Of a DNA stretch of 64,000 nt, positions 46,127 to 58,032 are shown one piece after another. Positions within the stretch are counted from its first letter, which is position 1. The number at the start of each line of letters is the position of its first letter. Location: positions 43,423,490 through 43,487,489 of the forward strand of contig NC_031495.1 of assembly GCF_000237925.1 (NCBI RefSeq). Direction: 5' to 3'. The notes below the pieces were generated by a model that saw only the letters and a program-made list of their open reading frames with translations, ran no database searches and had not been told where the DNA came from. The position numbers and the translations under genes were made by a program. The stretch comes from Schistosoma mansoni (Eukaryota > Platyhelminthes > Trematoda > Strigeidida > Schistosomatidae).

Positions 46127-47060
46127 AAAAGTCTGTTGTCATCTTCCCAACTTTGAAGTCCAGTCAGATCCTCCTGAAGTACCAGTACATCCTCTTGGTT
46201 GCGTATCTCCCTCCAAAGTTTCACATCATCAGCAAAAAGCAATAAGTCAGATCGTTTATATAAATCAAGAAGAGAAGAGGTCCTAGTATTGAGACCTGGG
46301 AAGCCCCACTAGGACAGTTCATAGTCTGAGAGAGAGTGAAGTTAACCCTGACTTTAAAATGTCGATCATTTAGATATGAAGTCAGCTAATCAATTAAAGG
46401 TGGTTTGATACCTAATCGTTCGAGCTTATTGCTAAGACATATATGGTTGACCCTACCAAAAGGTTTTGGGAAGTCAAGGCAAATGATGCCAACCTTCCTC
46501 TTGCGATCAAGCATGGTTGTCCATCTGTCCACCGCAGTCAGCAGGTTGGTTTATACAAGAGTGATCCTTCCTGAAATCATGCTGTTGGGGTGAGAAGAAA
46601 TTTAAGGGTAATAAATAGTCTTGTACACCATCGCATATCAGGGACTCCATAATTTTAGAAGGTATGGAGAGAAGGGCCACTGGTCGGTAGCTTGAGGGTT
46701 CGCTGCGTCGACCTCTGAAAATTGGTGTGATGTGAGCCAGCTTCCAAATTTCCGGTAGTTTTCCTCAACTTGGCAAGTGTGAGAACATCATACTAAGCGG
46801 TGCTACCAGGATTGAAGCTGCTCCCCTCAATATTAGTGACAGACCTCTTAGATGTGGGTCTTTCCTGCTATCCAGATAACTCATATTTGTGAACTCAGGG
46901 ACATGTGAATCGGTAGGGTGCCAAATGAAATGTACGTGATAAGACAGCAAACTAGTTTCAGTTTGCCGCAGTCCTTTACAAATGGCAGATGATTCCCCAC
47001 AAAGTGCACTGAAATCCTATTCAGTAAGGTGCAGAAAATTTGTTGTAGGTGACAGCAATG
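46127..47060 (-). mobile_element. CR1/jockey-type LINE, reverse transcriptase part, decayed
   Basis: The minus strand encodes QVSILGPLLFLIYINDL and LFADDVKLWREI, the motifs around the active site (FADD in place of YADD), then LQEDLTGLQSWEDDNRLF, after which the nested LINE interrupts it. Upstream of these, scattered RT-like pieces extend to about 47060 with several stops and frame changes. Confidence 0.7.
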
Positions 47061-47267
47061 CATACTCTACAGACTATTGTCAATAAGAGACAAGCTTACT
47101 GAAAAACTATTTTGATTATAATTCTTGATCAATATATCACTCACTCTGGTCCATAATAGTACAAATCTCATTCCATTTTTGCCCTAGATCCAGTCCTTAC
47201 CAAGTATAGGGATATCAGTCAAATCACGTACCTACACTGACAAACGATTATTGTATACACTTTTCCT

Positions 47268-48472
47268 CGCTCAGTGCATTTTATTGTTTTGATAGTTTAT
47301 TACCTATCAATAGAATGTCCTAAACGCTTGTATTCGTATATAAACCAAAGGAATAAAAGAAGAGTAATATTTCAGCAGTATAAAGGGAGATTAATGCTTC
47401 ATCGTTAGTGGACGACGACTATGATAAAGCTTTAGCAAGTTAAAAACCATAGAAACATCCTTCACTTCAGTTCATACAAATCTCTTACACACCGGACGAC
47501 GTGACCATTAAAGAACTTGATGTCTTTGGTCTGCTAAGTGAGCATGATGTAGATACATCCACGGGATTTGATGAATCGCATCCTAGGCTACTAAGAAAAT
47601 TAACAAATTTGGTTGCGAATCCCTCAAGTATATGTCTTGCTATATGCTCACGGTGTCGATATGTGGAGAGTGATAAAGAGCAAAAGTGACGGCCTAGTGC
47701 TTCAAAATGACATGGAGAAACTATCTGAATAGTCTCAAACTTGACAGTTGCGGAAAAATACTTCCAATTGTATTGTGATGCACATTGGTCATCAGGGTAC
47801 AGATACGTACATGATAAATAACACTGAGCTATATGTAATCCAGACACACAATGACTTAAAGGTCATCGTTAGCCAAAACTTAAAAGCTATCGCACACTGC
47901 CATGAAACAGCTGCCAAATATTTCAGAACCCTATGTTCAACACATAGGGCCTTTGGCCATGTCAACACTAAAACATTTTTGACTTTTTATGTAGTATTTG
48001 TTCGGCCTAAACTTGAGTGCTGCATACAAGCGCCTAGCTCCTGCGAAAAAGGACACTGGGGTTTTGGTACAGGTTTCGGGGAACAGCAACTAATCTGATT
48101 CTCGGAGCAGCGATGCTCCCTTATCATGTCATATAGAAGAACTAGAGGTGACTTGACTGTGGTTTTCATATTGATTGATGATAAATTTGCATCTGATATG
48201 CTACCATTTTCTTGTCTTCCAAAACAGAGGATTTACGAGGACATTCCAAGAACGTTCCTAAGACCGGAGCAATTTACTTGTCAGCTGAATATCGACATTC
48301 CTATCGAAGTATCAACGAGTGGAACTCGTTGCCTCAACACGTGGTTGAGGCCACATCTATCGTCTCTTTCGAAAGAAAGGTACATCAACTGAGAGACCAT
48401 CATTACCAATACGAATACAGGCCATCTAGCTTCTTGTCTCTCCCAAGCTGAAACTGAAAACTGAAAGTGAGT
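47268..48472 (+). mobile_element. CR1 LINE copy with two large internal deletions
   Basis: It starts with the CR1 5' leader (TTTTCCTCG, then TTTTGAT and TTATTA, as at 57787-57825) and jumps at about 47310 to AGAATGTCCTAAACGCTTGT (parent 60230). It then jumps at about 47637 from CCTCAAGTATATGTCTT to the YADD region (parent about 61143), skipping most of the reverse transcriptase. After that it follows the parent to the end, finishing in GCTGAAACTGAAAACTGAA. Several stops and frame changes are present in the remaining reading parts (47748-48098, 48126-48451). Confidence 0.8.
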
Positions 48473-48549
48473 TCCTGCCGTATAGTAAGAAGCAGAAGTC
48501 TTTTTCTGTCCTGACATATAGAAGGCAGATGTGAAGGCAGTCACTTTTA

Positions 48550-49420
48550 CGGCCTATCCTGAATTCTTGGAAATCGAGTCAGAAGTTTCGTAGGCGAAGC
48601 ATTAAATCACATCCGAAATCCAAACAATCATTTTTCGACAAACAAAAAATTATCCACTTTTGGATGAACCGTGAAAATTGCAGCTTACTGGACAAAAGAA
48701 AAAAACTCTCGGACAGCGCAATCATACCTGGTATGACAAAGGTAATGAAACTGTTTAAGTCGACGAGGAACAAACACATCTTGAGGTCCATTGCTTTTTG
48801 AGGAAATTCGGAACCCAATCGAGGTAAACTGAATTTGAACGTAATAAAAACTAATATTTTTCATATATGAATGGATCCAAAGTTTAACAAGGGAAGGAAA
48901 TGTGTTTCAGTCGATAAAGGAAGACTGAGACAATACACAAATTACAGCTGATTACTTTGTGAGGGTTTTTAATATTGACCCTCTTGTCGACGCATGACCG
49001 GCACCAAGAGCACTCACGAACCTAGCTACTCACTGTTAACTTTAACTAGTATGATATAAGAAAGACACTACACTGTTCAATGATGAAGAAATCCAAAGGA
49101 ATAGTCCGGTTTACCCCTAGTTTCTCGGAAAGCGTTCAATAATCATAACGGTCTTGCCCACTAGGATATTCAAGATATCATTTGACCAGGGTGAACTACC
49201 GTTGGACTGAAAAGTTCTGAAGGCTACTCTAGTTCCCAGGACGAATTTGAGGTATCATTTAACAAACTCCAAACCAGCAAGCCCGATCATCATGGGGAAA
49301 ATGTTTGGCAAAGTGATTGAATAGGATACTATGTCTTACTTAGAAATAACTAGCCTGTATACTGCACGACGCGACCTCTCTGTTTTTTATAAGCTATGAA
49401 TTATGTCGAGTTTTAACCCA
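48550..49420 (+). mobile_element. Very decayed LINE remnant
   Basis: Conceptual translation gives pieces such as RRSIKSHPKSKQSFFDK, ADYFVRVFNIDPL, LKATLVPRTNLRYHL and PIIMGKMFGKVIE, in the order expected of a LINE linker and early reverse transcriptase. Stops are frequent. It is not the same subfamily as the CR1 copies on either side. Confidence is limited because no long frame survives. Confidence 0.45.
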
Positions 49421-49944
49421 ACATTGCCATAAGCAGACTGAAATAGTTGGAAAAATTTGTGTGGTTAGTCAGTTTAATGTCAAGCGGTTAGCTATGGATC
49501 CATTACCATATTCATAAATTGTGGATTTGACCAAGTTCCTTCTAGGGAGATGATTGGCTTTGGATTGAGGATTTCGTACTGTTTATCGCTAAACAATACC
49601 TTCTGGTGTTATAAACAATAATTCCATTTACTGATATGAAAACCCCTGCAATTGTAAAAATATACATGAAGGAGTTGTCTCTTTCAAACCTCGTCACCCA
49701 TAGCGTCCTGTTAGACCCCTAAGCATTTAGTTATAACGATATGTAGCATAGGTACACAGCCTAACACTGACATCTGCCTTTGCTGTGCGATCAACTGCTA
49801 CACCCCTCCTGGGAAGTTTGTCCCATTCTTATGGTTATCACTTCAATGGACCTAGTACCAACGTTCTTTTCTATCACCTACAGTTTACCGGCTGGTTGTG
49901 ACCAGTCAGTGTTATCGAAGGGCGATTTCTGTGAGTCTATAAAT
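49421..49944. other. No feature recognised
   Basis: No repeat match or coding signal that I can support lies between the LINE remnant and the CR1 copy. Confidence 0.5.
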
Positions 49945-51353
49945 AATGACCTCAATCGAAACGGCTTGGGACGTATTTCGAAATTTGTGCTTAAAAGTTA
50001 CCGCACGTCACATCCCTTGAACTACACCTAGGGGGCCGAGAAACTCCCCACCGTGGTTCAGTAGGGAGGTTCGCATCCTTCTCCGTAAAAGAAGGAAAAT
50101 GTGGGATAGATTTACGTTACTGGAGACTGATGAGGCAAAATCTCAGTATCAAAAGGCTCGAAATACCTGTGCCTCAACCCTCCGTAAGGCCAGAAAGCTG
50201 TACGAAGAGAAAACTGTTAAGGAATCCATAGAATGCCCTAAACGCTTGTATTCGTATAAAACGAAGAAGAAACGTTCCTTCACTATGGGGAGAGAGTACC
50301 GCCTCATCATTATTAGAGGACGACTTTGGCAAAGCTCAAGTATTCTCTAAATACTTTAGCGATGTATACACCATAGAAACACCCTTCTCACCAGTCCATG
50401 AAAACCCCCCACACAAGCACTGGACAGCGTGACTATTAAAGAACTCGATGTCTTTGGTCTGCTAATTAAGCTTGACATAGGCAAATCCACTGGACCCGAT
50501 GAATCGCATCTTAGGTTACTAAAGAAACTAGCTAACTTTGTTGCGAACCCTTTAAGTGTATGTTTTAATCTATCCGTAACCCAGGGTCGTCTACCAAAAG
50601 ACTGGAAGAACATCATAGCAGGTCCTGTCTTCAAAGCAGGTGCGAAACATAAGCCTGAGAATTACCGACCAATTAGCCTAACCAGTGTGGTTGTTAAAAT
50701 CTTAGAGAAGATTATTTGGAAGGAGCTGTTTAAGTACCTCTATGAAAACCGGATCCTTTCGGAGAAACAGCATGGCTTTAGAACAGGTTATTTTTGTCTC
50801 ACTAACTTATTAGTTGCTCATGAAAGCTGGTGCGCTCATAAGGACTAAAAGTTACCTGTAGATGTAGCCTACATCGACTTCAGTAAATTTCCGCACAGCC
50901 GGCTGTTATAAAAGCTAAGGAATGTCGGGATTGGAGGCAATTTAATGATGTGAATAAAAGACTTCCTAGTTGGGCATCAACAAAGAGTACGAGTGAACTC
51001 CAAGTTGCCTAGCTGGGAAACTGTGCTTAGTGGAGTCCCCCAGGGTACAGTTTTTGGGCCAGTGTTATTCCTCTTGTACGAAAATAACCCCCCTCGTCTA
51101 CTATCGTCATCAGTCTTGATATATGCTGACGATGTCGATATGTGGAGAGCGATAAAGAGTAAAAGTGACGGCTAAGTGCTTCAAAATGACATGGAGAAAT
51201 AATCTGAATGGTCCCAAACCTGGCAGTTGCCGATAAATACTTCCAATTGTATTGTGATGCACATTGGTCATCAGGGTACAGATACACACACGATGAATAA
51301 CACTGAGCTACCTATTGTCCAGACATATAATGACTTAAGAGTCATCGTTAGCT
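49945..51353 (+). mobile_element. CR1 LINE copy, truncated at both ends
   Basis: The copy follows the parent CR1 from the linker (TCAATCGAAACGGCTTGGGA, parent 59954) to TGACTTAAGAGTCATCGTTA (parent about 61380) and stops there. It encodes MWDRFTLLETDEAKSQYQKA, TGPDESHLRLLKKLANFV, PENYRPISLTSVVVKILEKI, EKQHGFRTGYFCLTNLL, LSGVPQGTVFGPVLFLLYE and YADDVDMWRAI. A short deletion removes part of the FSKAFDKVPH box. In-frame stops occur at 50846-50848 and 51173-51175, among others. The lack of a 3' end is odd for a LINE insertion. Confidence 0.85.
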
Positions 51354-51543
51354 AGGTGAGTCCTTTAAAACGAATGCGGTCAGCATCAAATGTCGAGGGC
51401 TCACAGAGCTATTTATTTTGGAGATTTATTCACCGCTTTAAGGTCGTCTGAACTTGAAAAAGGTAATTTGAGACGTGTGGTTACTTTTAACATATATCTT
51501 TACTATCTACGAAAATGGGCTCTTACTCAGCAAGGTACAGGTG

Positions 51544-51547
51544 AATC
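51544..51547. repeat. Probable target-site duplication AATC, left
   Basis: AATC precedes the 5' LTR and follows the 3' LTR at 57056-57059. Confidence 0.55.
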
Positions 51548-51814
51548 TGTAACAGCTCAGGTTGGTTGGTTAAGAGTTGACCCCAAACAACCAAGCATAT
51601 GCTAAAACAGTATTGTTCAAGTATTCATTCACTTCCTTACCTTTTGTAAGCGTTATATTCCCTACTATCTTATATGGAATGTTGAGAGCCTTTGTTTGTC
51701 TGAACAGATAATCCCACGCTCCACTGTGACTGCGCGAAGATCGAAATAAAGACCTATTCACTACTTCTCTGGTTTCTTCTATCAATAGCACGAGGGTTAC
51801 CTATAGGCACGAAA
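51548..51814 (+). repeat. 5' LTR
   Basis: Begins TGTAACAGCTCAGG and ends CTATAGGCACGAAA. By eye it matches the 3' LTR over its full length. The exact right edge could vary by a few bases. Confidence 0.9.
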
Positions 51815-51815
51815 G

Positions 51816-51833
51816 TGGTGAGCCCTTTTTGAA
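51816..51833 (+). promoter_or_regulatory. Primer-binding site candidate
   Basis: TGGTGAGCCC starts one base past the 5' LTR. It resembles the complement of a tRNA 3' end, closest to tRNA-Trp (TGGTGACCCC), the primer reported for CsRn1-type elements. Confidence 0.5.
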
Positions 51834-52014
51834 CACAATTTAACCTCATTTCTGTTATTAATCTTTTTTTTTTTTACTTAATCGTAAAAGTAGACCGGAT
51901 TATCCGTAAACTAAGTTGAGTATATAACTAGTTTATTCCGTATTATCTTAAGTTATTCGTGTTATAGTAACCATTTTTCGTGCTGACTTTATTGCTATAT
52001 TTGTCACATACCTC

Positions 52015-52860
52015 ATGTCAGACTCAATAGAAACCCATAATCTGGAGGATTTGTCACCAGTGGTGATAGACACTGTTATAACTACGAAATCCCGACTTCC
52101 AGAATTTGATCGTAGTGATCCTGAGTTGTGGTTTGCTCAACTAGAGCATTATTTCACGAGACACAATATCAAATCTGAAGGGATTCGCTATAGAGACTTG
52201 TGTTCTATCCTTCCTCCTTCAGTTGCCAAAGAAGTCCGTGACTTGATTTTAGATCCACCATCACCACAACCATACACCATCTTAAGACGAGAGATAATGA
52301 ACCGTTTATCATTATCAGCTAGTCAAAGAATCCAAAGACTTTTTCAAGGTGAAACACTAGGTGATCGGTCGCCGTCACAGTTTTTGCGTCACCTCCAAGT
52401 GTTAATGGGTGATAACACAGTGGGTGAAGCAGTCCTAAAACAAGGATGGATACAAGCTCTCCCATGCTACGTCCAACACTGTTTGGATGCACAAGATCCT
52501 GAAACCTCATTATCTCATTTAGCGCGTATAGCCGATAGAATAATGGAGAGAGGTCCTCCAACTGGACCAGGCACAATAAATCACACACAAAAAGTAGAAT
52601 CAGCAAAAGACCCCGTCATAGAAGGACTCATTGCGAGTGTTAAGAGTCTCACTGAGGCTGTCACCAGAATGCAAATGGGTCATAGAAACAGGAGCAGGTC
52701 ACCACAACGACCACGATCCAAGTCACAAAACAGGTCACAAATGTCCAGACAACCTGGGCAGTTTTGTTGGTACCACTGGAAGTTTGGTGTCAACTCAACC
52801 AAGTGCATGCAACCATGCGCCTGGCCTAAGCATAATTCTAAGACAGCGGGAAACGAGTAA
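52015..52860 (+). CDS. Gag-like protein of gypsy element
   Basis: A 281-residue frame begins [16 protein letters not shown]. Residues about 26-45 ([20 protein letters not shown]) are the conserved start of the capsid region in CsRn1/Boudicca-like Gag proteins. A basic Arg/Ser-rich stretch near residues 220-245 precedes a Cys-His box C-x2-H-x9-C-x3-C at residues 251-268. This CHCC type, rather than the retroviral CCHC knuckle, marks the clade. Gag proteins of this kind form the particle in which reverse transcription takes place in the cytoplasm. Confidence 0.88.
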   Translation: MSDSIETHNLEDLSPVVIDTVITTKSRLPEFDRSDPELWFAQLEHYFTRHNIKSEGIRYRDLCSILPPSVAKEVRDLILDPPSPQPYTILRREIMNRLSLSASQRIQRLFQGETLGDRSPSQFLRHLQVLMGDNTVGEAVLKQGWIQALPCYVQHCLDAQDPETSLSHLARIADRIMERGPPTGPGTINHTQKVESAKDPVIEGLIASVKSLTEAVTRMQMGHRNRSRSPQRPRSKSQNRSQMSRQPGQFCWYHWKFGVNSTKCMQPCAWPKHNSKTAGNE

Positions 52861-52907
52861 CCCCTCCCCAGGTCGCGACGACTGAGGAGGGGCGCCAAAA
52901 CAGTCGC

Positions 52908-55900
52908 TTGTTTTATGTTAGAGACAGAAACTCTGGCTTGAATTTCTTGGTGGATACTGGCGCTGCTCTTAGCATCATCCCTCAAAATAAAACTGAGATT
53001 AGTCGAGAAACATCATCAATTACACTTCAAGCTGCAAATAAAACTAAAATTGCGACATTTGGGCAGAAAAACTTAACCCTAGATTTGGGGTTCAGGAGGC
53101 AATTCCCTTGGGTTTTCACGGTAGCCGACTTAGATCTGGCAATACTGGGGATGGACTTTCTAGAGAGATACGAATTTCTAGTTGACACCAAGAAACGGCG
53201 ATTAACACTAAAAGAAACTTCGTATTACACAAAAGGCAAAGAAAGTCACATCAGCTCTCTTAACTTGATTCAAACTCCTCCAGTAACAACAGCGAAATTC
53301 CAAGATATACTCGCGGAATTTCCAAACTTAACTAAACCAAACCCACAGCCTTCTAAAGACAAACTAAAAGTAAGTCACACTATCAAAACCGAAGGTGCAC
53401 CGGTTTTTGCAAAACCCAGGAGACTAGCACCAGATAAGCTCAAAATCGCTAGGGCCGAGTTTGATTATATGCTACAACTGGGTATTATCCGTCCCTCTGA
53501 TAGTCAATGGGCATCCCCTTTGCATATGGTCCCAAAGAAGAATGAAGGTGACTGGCGACCGTGCGGGGATTACAGAGCCCTCAACCGTCAAACCGTACCA
53601 GATAGGTACCCAATACCGCATATCCAAGATTTCACAAACGGTTTACAGGGTATGAACATATTCACTAAAATTGACTTAGTCAGGGCATATCACAATATCC
53701 CAGTGGCGGATGAAGATATCCCCAAGACAGCTATTACAACACCCTTTGGCTTATTCGAGTTTGTACGCATGCCATTCGGCCTGAGAAATGCGGCACAGAC
53801 ATTTCAAAGACTCATAGACAATCTACTTCGAGATATGCCATTTGCGCAGGGGTATATAGACGACTTGTTAATTGCCAGCCCCGATTTGCAATCACACGAA
53901 CAGCATGTAAAAACAGTGTTAAAAAGACTGGATGAACATGGAATAAACATACATCAAAGTAAGTGTGTTTTCGGTGTTCAAACTTTAGAATTCCTCGGTC
54001 ACACAATAAGCCCAGAAGGGATTAAACCGATCAAAAAAGAAGTAGACACCATTAAACTATACCCCAAACCTAGTTCTCTAACACAACTGATAAGTTTTCT
54101 AGGTCTAATTAACTTTTATCGCAGATTCATACCAGGTTGTGCACAATTAATGCAACCTTTGACAGATTCACTAAAAGGAAAACCAAAAGAATTCAAACTG
54201 TCTTCTGACGCTGTCGAAGCTATTAAACAGCTTAAAGATAAATTAGCTCAAGCAACTACGTTGATGTATCCGAATTCTCTTTCCCCACTTGCTTTGATGG
54301 TGGATGCTTCTGATAAAGCAGTAGGCGGTACCCTTAACCAACTGGTTAAAAACGCCTGGAAACCAATTGCTTTCTTCTCAAAAAGACTCACTCCAGCAGG
54401 GACAAGGTATTCTACCTTCGGGCGAGAACTTCTTGCAATCTACCTAACCATTAAACATTTCCGACACATGTTAGAAGGCAGGGAATTTATAGTCTTTACG
54501 GATCACAAACCAATAACGAATGCACTAAAAGCGAGAGCTGATAAATACTCACCTCGAGAAGTCCGACACCTTGACTATATATCACAGTTCACAAGCGATA
54601 TCCGACATGTCAAAGGTCAGGACAATCAGGCGGCAGATGCTTTATCTAGGCTAGAAATAAACGTGCTACAGCAGTCTACAGTAAACTTCGAGACGTTGAG
54701 AAACGAACAGGAGCAGGATTTAGAATTACAAAACCTGCTTAAAACAAACAATTCAAGTCTTAATTTAAAACAGTTCCCATCACCTGTCGATGGTATTCTA
54801 ATCTACTGTGACACGACCAAGGCAATGCCGCGACCTTTCGTTCCCAAAAGTATGCGAACGTTGATATATAATAACTTTCATTCTTTGTCTCATCCTGGCG
54901 CAAAAGCTTCAACAAAACTAATCAATGCCAGATATATATGGCCGAATTTACAGAAGAATGTACACAAATGGGTTAGAGAGTGTTCAGCATGTCAACAATC
55001 AAAGATAAACCGTCACACAAATTCACCCATAGGTGTTTTCTCGCAACCAGATGCACGTTTTGCCCATGTGCATATCGACTTGGTAGGTCCTTTACCACGT
55101 TCAAACGGTTTTAATTATCTTTTTACATGCATAGATCGATTTACCAGATTCCCTATAGCCATCCCGATAGCGGACATCACAGCGGAAACAGTAGCCAAAG
55201 TTTTCATGCAGAACTGGGTAACCATTTTTGGTACACCTATAACAATAACGACGGATAGAGGAGCGCAATTCGAATCCGAACTATTTAATAACTTGGCTAA
55301 ACTTCTAGGCTCCAATAGGATACGCTGCACTGCATATCATCCTCAGGCTAATGGGATGGTAGAACGTTTTCACCGTCAGCTAAAAACCGCTCTTATATCT
55401 CACTCAAACCCGAATCAGTGGACAGAATTCCTACCGTTAGTTATGTTGGGAATACGAACATCTGTCAAAACTGACGCACAGTGTTCAGCTGCGGAACTGG
55501 TTTTCGGAACAACTCTGAGACTACCAGGTGAATTTATTAACCCTAATACTAACAGTCAAAAACTTAATTTAGAAAATTATGTAGATCAACTACGGGACCA
55601 CATGTCTAAACTTAAGCCGATTAATACTCGTGAACAGTCGCGCGCCGTATATATACCTAAAGACCTAAGCAATTGCACGCACGTCTGGATAAGATGTGAC
55701 AAAATAAAAGCACCACTCAGTCCTCCATTTGAAGGTCCTTTCAAAGTCATCTCAAGAAAATCTAAATATTTCGTGATAGAAAAACATGGAAACATCGACA
55801 CAGTAAGTATTGATAGGCTAAAGCCGGCTTATCTAGATCATGAACCACCATACGTGTTGTTAGATCGTTTAACTGACAAATCCATTACGGAATCGAAATG

Positions 55901-55994
55901 TAAAGATGATAAATCTTTACAAATGACTAAAACGGTTCGCTGGGCACATCCGATTAGTCAGTCAAGGATGTTGACAGTTTCGACTGCAGGATAA
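52908..55994 (+). CDS. Pol-like polyprotein of gypsy element (PR-RT-RH-IN)
   Basis: A 1028-residue frame lies in another frame than gag. Protease: [12 protein letters not shown] (DTG at residues 16-18). Reverse transcriptase: [30 protein letters not shown] and the active-site GYIDDLL near residue 316. RNase [13 protein letters not shown] near residue 465 and [11 protein letters not shown] near 530. Integrase: an HHCC finger near 657-700, then the catalytic D, D and E near residues 723, 784 and 819, in [17 protein letters not shown] and [12 protein letters not shown]. The RT-RH-IN order is that of Ty3/gypsy. It looks whole. How Pol is expressed relative to Gag is not evident from the sequence. 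Confidence 0.92.
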   Translation: MFYVRDRNSGLNFLVDTGAALSIIPQNKTEISRETSSITLQAANKTKIATFGQKNLTLDLGFRRQFPWVFTVADLDLAILGMDFLERYEFLVDTKKRRLTLKETSYYTKGKESHISSLNLIQTPPVTTAKFQDILAEFPNLTKPNPQPSKDKLKVSHTIKTEGAPVFAKPRRLAPDKLKIARAEFDYMLQLGIIRPSDSQWASPLHMVPKKNEGDWRPCGDYRALNRQTVPDRYPIPHIQDFTNGLQGMNIFTKIDLVRAYHNIPVADEDIPKTAITTPFGLFEFVRMPFGLRNAAQTFQRLIDNLLRDMPFAQGYIDDLLIASPDLQSHEQHVKTVLKRLDEHGINIHQSKCVFGVQTLEFLGHTISPEGIKPIKKEVDTIKLYPKPSSLTQLISFLGLINFYRRFIPGCAQLMQPLTDSLKGKPKEFKLSSDAVEAIKQLKDKLAQATTLMYPNSLSPLALMVDASDKAVGGTLNQLVKNAWKPIAFFSKRLTPAGTRYSTFGRELLAIYLTIKHFRHMLEGREFIVFTDHKPITNALKARADKYSPREVRHLDYISQFTSDIRHVKGQDNQAADALSRLEINVLQQSTVNFETLRNEQEQDLELQNLLKTNNSSLNLKQFPSPVDGILIYCDTTKAMPRPFVPKSMRTLIYNNFHSLSHPGAKASTKLINARYIWPNLQKNVHKWVRECSACQQSKINRHTNSPIGVFSQPDARFAHVHIDLVGPLPRSNGFNYLFTCIDRFTRFPIAIPIADITAETVAKVFMQNWVTIFGTPITITTDRGAQFESELFNNLAKLLGSNRIRCTAYHPQANGMVERFHRQLKTALISHSNPNQWTEFLPLVMLGIRTSVKTDAQCSAAELVFGTTLRLPGEFINPNTNSQKLNLENYVDQLRDHMSKLKPINTREQSRAVYIPKDLSNCTHVWIRCDKIKAPLSPPFEGPFKVISRKSKYFVIEKHGNIDTVSIDRLKPAYLDHEPPYVLLDRLTDKSITESKCKDDKSLQMTKTVRWAHPISQSRMLTVSTAG

Positions 55995-56775
55995 ATCTAA
56001 CCACGTAGCTAATCAGACCCTGCATCTACTTAAAAATAATTTTTTTTCTTCATTCCGCCTCACATACAACTCCCCAGAACTTTTACCTTTGATATATAAG
56101 TGTTATGTTAAATATTTTTTTTAAATACTGGACACATAAGCTAGGTATTCCGAAACGATGGCTGAGGATTTTATTCAAACTCGTACAACTTACACTGGCA
56201 AATACAACGAATTCAAAAAGCAACCCAGAATACCAATCCGTTCTGGAGGCCAAGCACTTACATGAACAAGACAATTATCAATTGCATTTATGTATTTCCA
56301 TTTTGTATCTTATTATTTTATGCAGGCAGTGGAGCAGTTCTTCAGGTTTGCTTGATTTTCACCATTACCTTTGAAGTAGACTCTTCTTTACTTTTTACTT
56401 GAGGGCGACTCAAGAGGCAGGTGAGTAAACACCTGATAGCCGGTCTGAGCATGGAAAAATCGTACCTCACCAACATGGTGTTGGGTAGCCCGCTCGCGGC
56501 ACTTCCTCAGATATTCTTATTCCACATTCTCACACTTTCTCTTGAAAGCACGCAGCAAACCGTCAGCGATAGTTGTAGAAAAGATCACATGCTACAAAGA
56601 TGACAAGCTGGTAAATGAAGAGACATCCATGGACTATCATTGAAAGCGTTAGTCGTAACTGATTGTAAGTCAAATAGTGAGCGAGTTGATAATTTCGCCT
56701 TGGGATGAGAAATAGAACGAAGGTGTTATCGATAGATAGGTTAATCGAACCGACGTTCCTACGGAAGTCGATTCT
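55995..56775. other. Noncoding part of gypsy element between pol and 3' LTR
   Basis: About 780 bases with only short frames (56105-56374, 56421-56603) that show no envelope, signal peptide or other recognised domain. Confidence 0.6.
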
Positions 56776-56784
56776 AGGGGGAAG
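56776..56784 (+). promoter_or_regulatory. Polypurine tract candidate
   Basis: AGGGGGAAG lies four bases before the 3' LTR, the usual place for the plus-strand primer. Confidence 0.55.
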
Positions 56785-56788
56785 CTAA

Positions 56789-57055
56789 TGTAACAGCTCA
56801 GGTTGGTTGGTTAAGAGTTGACCCCAAACAACCAAGCATATGCTAAAACAGTATTGTTCAAGTATTCATTCACTTCCTTACCTTTTGTAAGCGTTATATT
56901 CCCTACTATCTTATATGGAATGTTGAGAGCCTTTGTTTGTCTGAACAGATAATCCCACGCTCCACTGTGACTGCGCGAAGATCGAAATAAAGACCTATTC
57001 ACTACTTCTCTGGTTTCTTCTATCAATAGCACGAGGGTTACCTATAGGCACGAAA
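56789..57055 (+). repeat. 3' LTR
   Basis: By eye matches the 5' LTR over 267 bases. Confidence 0.9.
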
Positions 57056-57059
57056 AATC

Positions 57060-57783
57060 TATTTTGCTTCATCTAAAAGTAAGTAAAAATAAGTGCAAAT
57101 AAGCTGCAAGTTTATCAAACGTGTTTCATGACGACAGCGTTAACGTTGTCGTCATAAAAGGTACCTTATAGTTTTGTCGTTGTAGGCAAGGAAATGCATC
57201 CCCATATAGATAACATCAAACAAAACCTGTTAATTTCTCCGAAACCGGTCAAATAACCGGTTCAGATTTACAGTCGATGGACAGGAATATCAAATGGAAC
57301 AGAGATTGGTACAAGTATCAAAAGCCCGATAACACCAAGAAGATGGTTAAAATCCAGAATCCGTGGGCAATAAAATAACGATAAATGAAGCAAACCAAAA
57401 CAAACGCTATTTCTTAACCAGTGTGTTTGGACTATGTACAGCCCAGATGAATGTATTGTGCACTCGCTATATCTCAAACGTGAATTAAGAACGATAGTTG
57501 GGTTGGGTACGATTGTGATTATCATAATAAAAAATATGCCTTGCATAAAATTACCCAAGGAAACGGAACTAAACGGCAATAATACCAGTCAATAATTCAA
57601 CGAAATCAAATAAATCCGCAGTATAATAATCAGATGAGTGAACAAAGACATCAAACTATTATCAGCTAAAAAAGGCAAGGTGAACCTGTCACTTAATGAA
57701 CACTATATTGGATTGTTAAGGACAAATAAAAATTACCACTACGAAGTGCATCACTCCGCGCGCTATTTAAAAAGGACAGTGGT
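57060..57783. other. No feature recognised
   Basis: AT-rich sequence between the gypsy element and the CR1 LINE. The minus-strand frame 57579-57268 (103 codons) has no recognisable domain. Confidence 0.5.
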
Positions 57784-58032
57784 ATTTTTCCTCGTTGAGT
57801 AAATTCTATTGTTTTGATCGTTATTAACGTATCAAGACTACTGTTTTTATACTTTGATTGAATTTCTTTCAGTTAAAGTATTCTATTAGAGTATCATTTT
57901 TGGTATCCTAAATAGTTTTATCGTCGGTACTCCAGAGTACCTTTGTTTTTCTATTGTGTCTGTTAGTACTTTAGTCCTAACTATTTATAGTTTTTTTCTA
58001 CTTATAGTCAACACTCACTTTCGCATCCTAAA

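Larger units (their letters stand above)
51548..57055 (+). mobile_element. Ty3/gypsy LTR retrotransposon, CsRn1/Boudicca type, looks whole
   Basis: Two 267 bp LTRs that look identical bound gag and pol frames in the order PR-RT-RNase H-IN. No break is apparent in either frame. AATC flanks both ends as a probable 4 bp target duplication. The CHCC-type gag motif and the 4 bp duplication fit the CsRn1 clade, to which schistosome Boudicca belongs. Identical LTRs mean a very recent insertion, the youngest element in the window. About 790 bases between pol and the 3' LTR hold only short frames (for example 56105-56374) with no recognisable envelope. Confidence 0.92.

Noticed and set aside
56105-56374. 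Possible third gene or envelope of the gypsy element
   Set aside because: 89 codons with no signal peptide, membrane anchor pattern or cysteine layout typical of an envelope.
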